Below, piece by piece: positions 9,064 to 16,244 of a DNA stretch of 64,000 bases. The stretch is from Teredinibacter sp. KSP-S5-2. Its GTDB lineage: Bacteria; Pseudomonadota; Gammaproteobacteria; Pseudomonadales; Cellvibrionaceae. The stretch spans positions 1,362,001-1,426,000 of the forward strand of contig NZ_CP120416.1 of assembly GCF_032773895.1 (NCBI RefSeq), written 5' to 3'. Within the stretch, counting starts at the first letter, position 1, and every line of letters starts with the position of its first letter. The translations under genes and the position numbers were made by a program. Below the pieces are notes generated by a model that was given only the letters and a program-made list of their open reading frames with translations, ran no database searches and had not been told where the DNA came from.

Positions 9064-9852
9064 ATGCTGGGCTTCAAAAAGTATAAATGCATAACAACTG
9101 TTTTGATATTTGCACTTTCTCTTCCTGTTTTTGCTTTAGGGGAGGGCACTGCGTCTGGTTACGTAACCTATAGCGAACTAATCTCCTCTTTAGAAAACAT
9201 TATAAAAAATGAGATAGAAACTTCCGAAGTCATTAAAGCGGAATTTGTAGCTCTTCAGCAATCTCATGGCATTGCGGGTTCAGAAAGAGTTTATCGTGAG
9301 TTTGTACGAGTAAGAACCATTTTTGAAGCAACGAGAGACTCCGGTTTATGGCAATTACGCTGGGGGATAACAGACAAAGAGCCTAATTCGGACTCTATTT
9401 GGCATCAGTGGGATGCGTTGGTTGGCAATAGCTTTTGGGAAAAAGAGAGCCTCCAACCTACAGCAATAGCAGAGTGTGATGAACTATCGGCGTTGTTTGC
9501 ATTTATATCCAGTAGTTTGGGGGTAAAGAATGTTGGCCTATTTTGGCCAACATGGAATCATACCGTCGCGGTGTGGACAACCGAAAATGAACAGGGGGAG
9601 CCTGTTCGTATCGTTATACCGACTTCTCAGGTTTTTATCAGTGCTAACGCAACATTAGGAACCAAAGAATTTGACCCATATAAACAAAAAACTATTTATC
9701 GATATCATCGTCAAGATGTGAAAAAGGACCATAAGATCCCTGTCTCGCTAGCAAGAATGATGATAGACCGAGTTAAAGATAATGGAACAATGCCGTCTTC
9801 CTTGTTGCAAGAGCGTAGAAATCTAACGTCCAAAATATTTGGTGGCTCATAG
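9064..9852 (+). CDS. Secreted transglutaminase-like cysteine protein, 262 aa
   Basis: A signal peptide (about residues 1-25, ending near VFALGEG) precedes a soluble domain. The segment ECDELSALFAFISSSLG with Cys138, followed by NHTVAVW with His166 and then VIPTSQ, resembles the Cys-His(-Asp) core of transglutaminase-like/bacterial papain-fold proteins: a nucleophilic Cys at the start of a helix and a His in the next strand. The third catalytic residue is unclear, since the usual DPT is replaced by IPT. It begins 33 bases after the SRPBCC gene, with GGGGGT upstream. Activity, if any, would be periplasmic (protease, amidase or crosslinker). The assignment is a fold-level guess. Confidence 0.45.
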   Translation: MLGFKKYKCITTVLIFALSLPVFALGEGTASGYVTYSELISSLENIIKNEIETSEVIKAEFVALQQSHGIAGSERVYREFVRVRTIFEATRDSGLWQLRWGITDKEPNSDSIWHQWDALVGNSFWEKESLQPTAIAECDELSALFAFISSSLGVKNVGLFWPTWNHTVAVWTTENEQGEPVRIVIPTSQVFISANATLGTKEFDPYKQKTIYRYHRQDVKKDHKIPVSLARMMIDRVKDNGTMPSSLLQERRNLTSKIFGGS

Positions 9853-10039
9853 ATATATCAAATTATGTTTTAAATGTTTTCTACATCTTCATCTGGAAAT
9901 ATTTTTCAGTGTGTTTTGATTTAAAATACATTGAGTCTAGTGTGTATGGTTTTCTGTGGGACATGTTTTTTAATCTCTAAAAGAAAATATTATGAGTGAT
10001 AATAATTGTTATTTGTAATAAGGCTGTCTTGAGCTTGTA

Positions 10040-10055
10040 TCGGCTCTTTAGCCGA
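10040..10055 (+). terminator. Small hairpin between the transglutaminase-like and membrane genes
   Basis: Perfect stem TCGGCT / AGCCGA with loop CTTT, without a clear T-run. It could be a weak terminator or an RNA structure. The surrounding bases 9853-10118 hold no gene. Confidence 0.3.
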
Positions 10056-10118
10056 GTTATTAGTTGGCTCTGTGGCTAGTTTCTTATATTATTAATACTT
10101 TCGTGGGGAGGGAGTTAG

Positions 10119-10412
10119 ATGGAGTTTTTAATTTATTTTCTTTTAGATGCCATTATAAGTGGCTCTGTCTTGTGGGTTGCAAGCCGTATCACTTCAGTTG
10201 ACCTGTTGTTTAAAACAGCCGTAATCGTTTCAGGTTGTTCAGCTCTTGTTGGGTTAATACCCGGTGTGGGATGGATTTTATCTATTGTCGTCTTTTTCTA
10301 TTTATTGAAAAAATATACGGGGGCTTCGGTTTGGCCAGATCTTATTCTTATGGTATTAGTAAGTAAGTTGGTTGCAATTGTGGCGGTTATGGCAGTTGCA
10401 GGAAGTTTATAA
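10119..10412 (+). CDS. Small integral membrane protein of unknown function, 97 aa
   Basis: Three hydrophobic segments (roughly residues 3-24, 30-60 and 72-96) with GLIPGVGWILSIVVFFYLLKKYTGA in the centre. The start follows GGGGAGGGAG, a strong ribosome site. No family was recognised with confidence. It sits in a series of short orphan genes (9-16 kb) that are spaced by 50-300 bases and are probably separately transcribed. Confidence 0.6.
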   Translation: MEFLIYFLLDAIISGSVLWVASRITSVDLLFKTAVIVSGCSALVGLIPGVGWILSIVVFFYLLKKYTGASVWPDLILMVLVSKLVAIVAVMAVAGSL

Positions 10413-10465
10413 ACCTGAGCAGTGTTGTTATTCAATCTAAACCGTAATACCTAACTAATATCTGT

Positions 10466-10885
10466 ATGAAGATCAAATTCATAAACTTTGGTAGAGGTGG
10501 CTTGATTGAAAAGCGGCCTCAAAATCTAAAAAAATATATTCGAAAACCGTTAATACTTCGAGTGTATGAGGTTGTACAGTTCTTTATTGGATTGCTATTC
10601 CTGTTTGGTATCGGAGGTATATTCGAGTCACCTTTTCACGCTGTAGCCATTTTCATATCCGGTATATTTTTAGTGGCAGGTTCAGTGCTATTGGGTATGG
10701 AATTGGCGCAATACCGAATTGTTTCAACAGTCGGAGCATTTTGTGTTGCGGTTTTGGTATGTTTTTTAGCTTCTAATTATCTATTCTTGATAATAGCCTT
10801 GGTTATCGTAGGCTTATATGTGGCACCTATGTACTTGTCAAAGCCTGCGGTTAGTTATTATCTTTGGGTTAAGAATCCGCAGTGA
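10466..10885 (+). CDS. Small membrane protein of unknown function, 139 aa
   Basis: A basic N-terminal stretch of about 30 residues (RGGLIEKRPQNLKKYIRK) is followed by about three membrane helices and a short C-terminal tail. No domain recognised. It lies 53 bases after another small membrane gene on the same strand, so the two may be co-transcribed. No strong Shine-Dalgarno is visible before the ATG, so the start is uncertain. Confidence 0.5.
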   Translation: MKIKFINFGRGGLIEKRPQNLKKYIRKPLILRVYEVVQFFIGLLFLFGIGGIFESPFHAVAIFISGIFLVAGSVLLGMELAQYRIVSTVGAFCVAVLVCFLASNYLFLIIALVIVGLYVAPMYLSKPAVSYYLWVKNPQ

Positions 10886-11191
10886 AAGTGTCTTGTTAAC
10901 TGCTGCTGCGACTAAGCGAGAGGCTACTATAAACTTTGAGTAGTTAAAAATCGACTGTGTAATTAATCGCGTAGCGGTAAATTTTGAATAAAGGTTTTAA
11001 TAAATGAAAATCAGATAAAATCGGCTAAATGTCGGGTTGATGATCGTCCATCTGGTCCTGATAAGTCGAGTATGAGTTTTTTTAGAAGTTGGTTGAAAAT
11101 ATGGGTATGCGCATCTGCCCATTAATTTTTTTCAAATTTTCACTTACTTGGGGTTGTGAGGCGCCGGCCCTATATCTATAAAGGAAATATA
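10886..11191 (+). other. Intergenic region with a possible terminator hairpin
   Basis: About 300 bases without a gene. At 11101-11122 an imperfect stem (ATGGGTA / TGCCCAT, one G-T pair) is followed by a T-run at 11127-11132, a candidate terminator for upstream transcripts. Nothing else was seen. Confidence 0.4.
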
Positions 11192-11506
11192 ATGAAATAC
11201 CTACTTACTCTATTTTTGTTTTTGTCTGTAAATGTATTTGGAGCCTGGGCGGGTCAGCTCAAGGGGAAAATTGCATTAACGGAAGTTGCACACGATGAAC
11301 CTTATTCTTTTCGTGTTTCTTTAAAAGGCCAGCCCGCGTTGTGTGGAAACACAAATAACTGGGCTTACGTCAAGAAAACGGATTCAAATTATCCGACATT
11401 TGTAAGTGCATTATTGGCTGCCAAGTTTTCTGGCAGCGATGTTACTCTCTACACAATAGTTGATCCTGATGGTCGATGTTATCTAAGGCATCTGAGTATT
11501 GATTAA
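11192..11506 (+). CDS. Small secreted protein of unknown function, 104 aa
   Basis: A clear signal peptide (MKYLLTLFLFLSVNVFGAWA) precedes a mature domain of about 84 residues with two cysteines (in PALCGNT and GRCYL). ATG 11192 is preceded by AAAGGAAA; a GTG at 11156 would add an unlikely extension. It shares length, layout and spaced motifs with the 111-aa protein at 12682: an early GK pair, Cys then an aromatic pair (WAY/WLY), a central hydrophobic helix-like stretch ending AK, a VxxY strand, and a C-terminal Cys with terminal ID. The two are probably diverged paralogues flanking the beta-lactamase gene. Confidence 0.65.
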   Translation: MKYLLTLFLFLSVNVFGAWAGQLKGKIALTEVAHDEPYSFRVSLKGQPALCGNTNNWAYVKKTDSNYPTFVSALLAAKFSGSDVTLYTIVDPDGRCYLRHLSID

Positions 11507-11657
11507 TATGTAACAGTTAAAAAGCTAAATGTTTAACACTGGTCGATGTACTACACTGCTTTGTTTTTGGTCAAGTCTTGGCAATATGTAAATGGAGCTA
11601 GAGATGAAGCAGTAAATAGGATTTGCTTAAGTGAGTAGACTTCTTGTTGGAGGGGGT

Positions 11658-12419
11658 ATGAATATACGATCATATTATCTTTTGTTAATTATTTTTTTGG
11701 GTTGTATGTCTTTCGCTAGAGAGGCTATTCCCCGTCTGGAAATTATCGAAATTGACAAGGGTGTTTTTCTGCACAAATCATATAGCCAAGTTGAAGGTTG
11801 GGGTTTGGTGAGTGCAAATGGTCTTGTTGTAGTTAATGATCATAAAGCCTTTATTGTTGATACCCCCTGGTCTGACCGAGACACAGAAAAACTTGTGGAT
11901 TGGATCCGTTCAAAGAGCTATGAGTTGCTGGGGAGTATTTCCACTCATTCGCATGATGACAGAACCGCCGGAATAAAATGGTTAAACAATCATTCTATCC
12001 CCACTTATGCAACGACGTTAACCAACAATATATTGCGGGATAAAGGCAAGGCGCAAGCAAGGAACTCGTTAGAGGGGAATGAGAATGCGTTAGCGAATGG
12101 CTTGCTGGAAGTGTTTTATCCGGGAGGTGGCCACACCATTGATAATGTGGTCGTGTGGTTACCGAAACATCAAATATTATTTGGCGGTTGCTTTGTTCGT
12201 AGTCGTGAGACCGAAGGGTTAGGATACATTGGGGAAGCTCATATCGATAAATGGCCTGCTTCGGCGGAAAAGCTTCTTACTAATTATTCAAACGCAAAAA
12301 TCGTTGTTCCTGGTCATGGGGCAGTAGGGGATGTTGAGCTGTTAAGGCATACAAAGTATCTAGCGGTAAAGGCTTCCAGTAAAGCAGAGAAGAGTATTGC
12401 AAAAGTGCTCTCTGAGTAA
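11658..12419 (+). CDS. Subclass B1 metallo-beta-lactamase, 253 aa
   Basis: Periplasmic or lipid-anchored zinc hydrolase predicted to open beta-lactam rings. After a signal sequence (MNIRSYYLLLIIFLG) the protein aligns closely by eye with acquired B1 enzymes such as IMP: VEGWGLVSANGLVVVNDHKA, IDTPWSDRDTEKLVDWI, NNHSIPTYA, IDNVVVWLPK, ILFGGCFV. All six B1 zinc ligands are present: H97, H99 and D101 in HSHDD, H159 in GGGHT, C178 in GGCF, and H220 in PGHG. The start ATG 11658 follows GGAGG at 11649-11653; a GTG at 11631 would spoil the signal peptide. FLGC could serve as a weak lipobox, as in lipid-anchored NDM. The gene stands alone with no integron or IS nearby, so it looks like a resident gene. 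Confidence 0.9.
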   Translation: MNIRSYYLLLIIFLGCMSFAREAIPRLEIIEIDKGVFLHKSYSQVEGWGLVSANGLVVVNDHKAFIVDTPWSDRDTEKLVDWIRSKSYELLGSISTHSHDDRTAGIKWLNNHSIPTYATTLTNNILRDKGKAQARNSLEGNENALANGLLEVFYPGGGHTIDNVVVWLPKHQILFGGCFVRSRETEGLGYIGEAHIDKWPASAEKLLTNYSNAKIVVPGHGAVGDVELLRHTKYLAVKASSKAEKSIAKVLSE

Positions 12420-12681
12420 AGTAACAGGTGGATTTATCTTTGTAGTTCGGTAGTGTTTCTTTGATTTTGGAGCGTGTTGTATCTCGAGTAAAATTCGTTT
12501 CATATATGACTGGCTTATAGGTGGGGACATATAAGTTTAGTGTTGGATGGGAATAGCTCCTTGCTCAATGAATGGATGTGCTTTATGGCGGTATGCAGCA
12601 TCTAAAAATGATATGGCAAATATGTGTAACGATTATTTAAAATTTTTGATTGTGCGTGCTAATAGCTAAATTGGAGTAACT

Positions 12682-13017
12682 ATGAAAAAATTCATTTTTT
12701 GTTTGGTGTTGTTGATTGCAGCACAGGGGGTAAATGCTGCGACGGGAAAAACCGTTTCTGGAAAAGTCGGTGTATTAAGAAATCATACATTAATTCATGA
12801 GCAAACTCCGGTAAAAGGTTTTACAGTTTTTCAACTGGATGCTGCTTTAGTTTCTCCATGTACTTGGTTATATATAGCACCTGAGGATAAGGCTAGTTTG
12901 TCTTTTTTAATTTCAAGTAAAGCTCAGAATAACGAGGTTCGTGTTTATTATTACACTGATGTTGTCTCGCCTTGGTCAACGATGACATGTGCTGTTTACG
13001 CGATTGATCTTCTGTGA
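12682..13017 (+). CDS. Small secreted protein of unknown function, 111 aa
   Basis: Signal peptide (MKKFIFCLVLLIAAQGVNA) and a mature domain of about 90 residues with two cysteines (SPCTWLY and MTCAVYAID) and an exposed-looking strand VRVYYYTD. GGAGTAAC precedes the ATG. The layout resembles the 104-aa protein at 11192. The spacing of Cys, aromatic and VxxY elements is somewhat like small secreted beta-sandwich or B-subunit proteins, but no family can be claimed. Confidence 0.6.
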   Translation: MKKFIFCLVLLIAAQGVNAATGKTVSGKVGVLRNHTLIHEQTPVKGFTVFQLDAALVSPCTWLYIAPEDKASLSFLISSKAQNNEVRVYYYTDVVSPWSTMTCAVYAIDLL

Positions 13018-13041
13018 AGGTGCTCGATATTGGTTGTGGGG

Positions 13042-13227
13042 ATGGGGTTCTACGATTGGATTGTTTTCCCGTTTGTGAGTCTAATTTTTATGCAGTCCGT
13101 CAGAGGTGTTGTAAAGCTGAATAAGTTCAAGAAAGCCTTTTCTGAAAACCCAAGAGAAATGGATAATGTGGCTGTTCCAAAGCCGTGTTATATCACGCAA
13201 TTTTTTGGTATCTCCCTAAATGAATAA
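13042..13227 (+). CDS. Possible small membrane protein, 61 aa
   Basis: A short frame with one hydrophobic segment (FYDWIVFPFVSLIFMQSV) and a basic stretch after it, starting 24 bases after the preceding secreted protein. A GTGGGG sequence lies just before the ATG at 13042. No similarity recognised; it could be a real small gene or chance. Confidence 0.3.
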   Translation: MGFYDWIVFPFVSLIFMQSVRGVVKLNKFKKAFSENPREMDNVAVPKPCYITQFFGISLNE

Positions 13228-13380
13228 GAGGGTTTTGTTGGCGAAAGTATATAATAATAACTTTCGGTGATTAGGGTATTTTACTTGAATGTCCTTTAAT
13301 GTGGAGTACGGCGTGGAGCTTTGATCTAATATGGGGCTCAACTAACAATGAATATCTATTAAGTCAAAAGAGGAAGCAAA

Positions 13381-13854
13381 ATGAAAAAAATGGTTGTATT
13401 AACGTTGGTTTTCAGCTACGTATTTCTAGCCGGGTGTGCAGGGACTCACTTACGTGTTGATCAGGGTTATGCTTTTCAGCAGAACGATATCTTTTCTTAT
13501 GAGATTGTTGATAACGCGAATGTAACTCCACAAGGAATGTCTATTTTTAAGGAAAGATTGGAGTCAAAAATTAAAGCGTTAGGGTTAAATACCTCCGGTG
13601 AATCAACTAAGTTAATCGAAGTAACGTTCACAAATTACTACATGCGACACGGAGCGGCTAGAGCTTTGGTTGGTGTAATGGCCGGTTCAGATAATATAAC
13701 TAGTACTGTTCTAATTAAGGATAGATCCAGTGGTGAAATCGTGGGAAAACTGCAGGTGGTTTCCAAGAATCCCACTGCAACAAGTTCTGCTCGCCTGTTA
13801 ATTGAACAGCATGCTGATAAAATAGCTGACTACATTAAAACCGGTAAGTTATAG
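13381..13854 (+). CDS. Outer-membrane or periplasmic lipoprotein, DUF4410-like, 157 aa
   Basis: A signal peptide with lipobox LAGC (Cys19) is followed by a domain that resembles DUF4410-type lipoproteins: a stretch like QNDIFSYEIVD, a helix around residues 55-72, a VTFTNYYMRHGAARAL strand-helix with glycines, and a C-terminal amphipathic helix (ARLLIEQHADKIADYIK). GAGGAAGC precedes the start. The role of the family is unknown. No operon partner is obvious. Confidence 0.6.
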   Translation: MKKMVVLTLVFSYVFLAGCAGTHLRVDQGYAFQQNDIFSYEIVDNANVTPQGMSIFKERLESKIKALGLNTSGESTKLIEVTFTNYYMRHGAARALVGVMAGSDNITSTVLIKDRSSGEIVGKLQVVSKNPTATSSARLLIEQHADKIADYIKTGKL

Positions 13855-14057
13855 TTTTTTAATGTTCGAAAGAGGAGTGGATATTTTTAGTCGTCTTTTT
13901 TTGAAGGAAAATTGTCAGCTTGATATTCCACTGCCTATTACTCTTGAATAAGTTGTCAGCCAATTATATTGATTGCTTTTGTCTTAGTGAGAGTTTGCCT
14001 GCTAGCGAATTCGTTTGCGCATTTACGTAGATAGATGAGTGTATGATGGAGACTTAG

Positions 14058-14735
14058 ATGCCTTCCTCAAAGGAAAAACAGATTCTGAACTCTTGGGCGA
14101 AAAATGCGTCTCCCTGGGTTAACGCCATTCAGGAAAAGCAAATTCAGAGTCGAAATCTGGTCACGGATCAAGCCATAATTGATACGGTTATGTCGTATTC
14201 CCCAAATAACGTTCTCGATATCGGTTGCGGAGAAGGGTGGCTCGCTCGTGCGCTTTTTGCCAGAGGGGTGTCTGTTACTGGCGTCGATGCAACCGAAAAG
14301 CTAATTAGCCAAGCCAGACAGTTTGGGGGCGGTGAGTTTCAGATTTTGCCATACGATCAGATATCAAGCAGCGCCATACCTGGTCGATATGATCTTGCGG
14401 TCTGTAATTTCTCACTCTTGGGAAAGGATTCTGTCGAGTATCTTTTTAAAACCCTGCCTGAATTATTGCAACCTCAAGGGCGGTTTATCGTTCAAACCCT
14501 TCACCCTCATGCAAGTTATGGTCAGGCGAGATATGAAGACGGGTGGCGCAGTGGATCATGGGATGGCTTTAGTCAAGAGTTTGTTGATCCTGCTCCCTGG
14601 TATTTTAGAACTCTCGAATCATGGGTTAACTTATTTTTGAATAACGGTTTTACATTAGGCGAGCTTAAAGAAACAATTAATCCACAAACGGGAGCTTTGG
14701 CTTCGTTGATTTTGGTTGGAGGCGTGAATCCGTAA
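14058..14735 (+). CDS. Class I SAM-dependent methyltransferase, 225 aa
   Basis: SAM-binding motif I is VLDIGCGEGWLA (about residues 52-63), followed by acidic motif II in VTGVDATEKLI. AVCNFSLLGKD marks motif IV and LLQPQGRFIVQTLHPH motif V/VI. This is the UbiE/Methyltransf_11-like layout for a small-molecule substrate. The methyl acceptor cannot be told from the sequence. It is surrounded by unrelated orphan genes. Confidence 0.8.
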   Translation: MPSSKEKQILNSWAKNASPWVNAIQEKQIQSRNLVTDQAIIDTVMSYSPNNVLDIGCGEGWLARALFARGVSVTGVDATEKLISQARQFGGGEFQILPYDQISSSAIPGRYDLAVCNFSLLGKDSVEYLFKTLPELLQPQGRFIVQTLHPHASYGQARYEDGWRSGSWDGFSQEFVDPAPWYFRTLESWVNLFLNNGFTLGELKETINPQTGALASLILVGGVNP

Positions 14736-14790
14736 GTATTTGATGATTCTGATGTCGGTTGGTTTGTATCTTGTTTTTTGGTTCTGATGT

Positions 14791-15234
14791 ATGAAAGAAG
14801 AGTATAAATATGGATTTCTGGCCAAGCATAGAGGGTTGTGTTGGGCTACGTTTCTAACAGCGATAATGGTCTACGGAGTGTTCCAGAATATGGTGCCCTC
14901 CATAGGTTTTACCGTGGTGTTTAGTCTAATTACATACATATTGCTATTCGCTGTGGACTTGCGAAGTAAGAAGAGATACGGATCAATCTATATCTCCGAG
15001 TTGGGTATCACCTCATCAAGTGGAGATTTTTATGAATGGGGACAATGCAAGCGGATTGAGATGTTTCCGAAGCAGGGTGTATGCGCTGACGATATTGATA
15101 TGGATAGTGAAATTGCATTCGGCGGAGCAGGGATTCGAGTAGTAACAGAAAGCGGAGATAAAATACTCATTTATGCCAAGATAAATAATTTTAGTAAATT
15201 AGGCGATATAATCGAAGAGAAAATTGCAGGTTAG
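14791..15234 (+). CDS. Membrane protein of unknown function, 147 aa
   Basis: Two membrane helices (about residues 17-32 and 37-53) precede a soluble domain rich in beta strands (YISELGITSSSGDFYEWGQ, GAGIRVVTESGDKILIYAK), a layout seen in small PH-like membrane-anchored proteins. No strong ribosome site. No family is assigned. Confidence 0.5.
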   Translation: MKEEYKYGFLAKHRGLCWATFLTAIMVYGVFQNMVPSIGFTVVFSLITYILLFAVDLRSKKRYGSIYISELGITSSSGDFYEWGQCKRIEMFPKQGVCADDIDMDSEIAFGGAGIRVVTESGDKILIYAKINNFSKLGDIIEEKIAG

Positions 15235-15279
15235 AACACAGGTTAAAAAATCGTTATAAAGGTAAAGTGTAATCATACT

Positions 15280-15660
15280 ATGTGGTACAAACGATTCGGA
15301 TTTAAATTCCCTCAAGGGCGCAGTGGTGCAGAGACGTTTCTCATTGTCTTGGTTCCTCCTGTTGCTATTTTCCTGGTTGGCTTGTTAGCGGGAATTACCC
15401 AAAACTTCTATATTCTGTGGCTTATTGTTCCGGCTATCATTGGTGGTTTTGAGTTGGTTGACAGGTTATTCGTAGAGCGAAAATCCAGGATTCGGATAAA
15501 ACGCAGGAAAATGCATATAAAGAATACTTTGAAATATATAAACTCTGGACGTATTGATCAGGCAAAGGAGTCTCTACGAAGGGCTAAGTTGTATGGAGAG
15601 CTACCGGAGGAGCTCAAAGAGATTGACCGACGGTTAACTCAATTAACAAGCACTGAGTAA
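15280..15660 (+). CDS. Membrane protein of unknown function, 126 aa
   Basis: Two hydrophobic helices (about residues 21-40 and 46-62) are followed by a very basic stretch (RKSRIRIKRRKMHIKNTLK) and an amphipathic helical tail resembling a single TPR-like hairpin. Follows the previous membrane gene after 45 bases on the same strand, so the pair may be co-expressed. Unknown role. Confidence 0.5.
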   Translation: MWYKRFGFKFPQGRSGAETFLIVLVPPVAIFLVGLLAGITQNFYILWLIVPAIIGGFELVDRLFVERKSRIRIKRRKMHIKNTLKYINSGRIDQAKESLRRAKLYGELPEELKEIDRRLTQLTSTE

Positions 15661-15687
15661 GGTCTCGTTTCAAATAGGTCAAAATAT

Positions 15688-16137
15688 ATGGACATTATTC
15701 GTTATACATCGAAATATCAACGCCAATGTTTACTGTTGTTTGATAGCAACCTCGGAACGTATTTCGTGGAGTGTGAACGGGCTAAGTTTCAAACCTTTTT
15801 AGAAAATTATGCCAGCACTTACCCCTATTTCGTGATTGAGCAACATGGAGTTGTTGTGGCTTGCGGTGGATATGAGCAAGAGGAAGAGCATGTCACGTTT
15901 AGCTGGGGGATGGTGGATCGCAGTCTTCATGGCCGAGGTATCGGCAAAAAGCTTGTGGAGTTCAGGCTCAATGAAATTCTTCAGGAATACCCGGATCGAC
16001 AAATAAAAATAGACACTTCACAGCTTACTCAAGGCTTTTATGAAAAAATGGGGTTTGTTGCCTACGAAGTTGAGAAAAATGGTTATGCTGCCGGTTTGGA
16101 TAAAGTATTCATGAGGTATACGAATGCTAGAGGCTAA
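15688..16137 (+). CDS. GNAT-family N-acetyltransferase, 149 aa
   Basis: Acetyl-CoA-dependent acetyltransferase. The pyrophosphate-binding motif A appears as HGRGIGKKLVEFRLNEI (Q/RxxGxG/A pattern), preceded by the strand VTFSWGMVD and followed by motif B TSQLTQGFYEKMGFVAYE, where the conserved Tyr of FYEKMGF is the likely general acid. The single domain is of normal length. The substrate cannot be assigned. It begins 27 bases after the preceding membrane gene. Confidence 0.8.
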   Translation: MDIIRYTSKYQRQCLLLFDSNLGTYFVECERAKFQTFLENYASTYPYFVIEQHGVVVACGGYEQEEEHVTFSWGMVDRSLHGRGIGKKLVEFRLNEILQEYPDRQIKIDTSQLTQGFYEKMGFVAYEVEKNGYAAGLDKVFMRYTNARG

Positions 16138-16244
16138 AATGATTGCCATTATTGATGGATTGTAGAGTTACTTTTAGCATATACATAATCGATAAGAGCA
16201 TTTATTATTGCCGGCAAAATCAATAAGTCTGTTATCGAATTATC

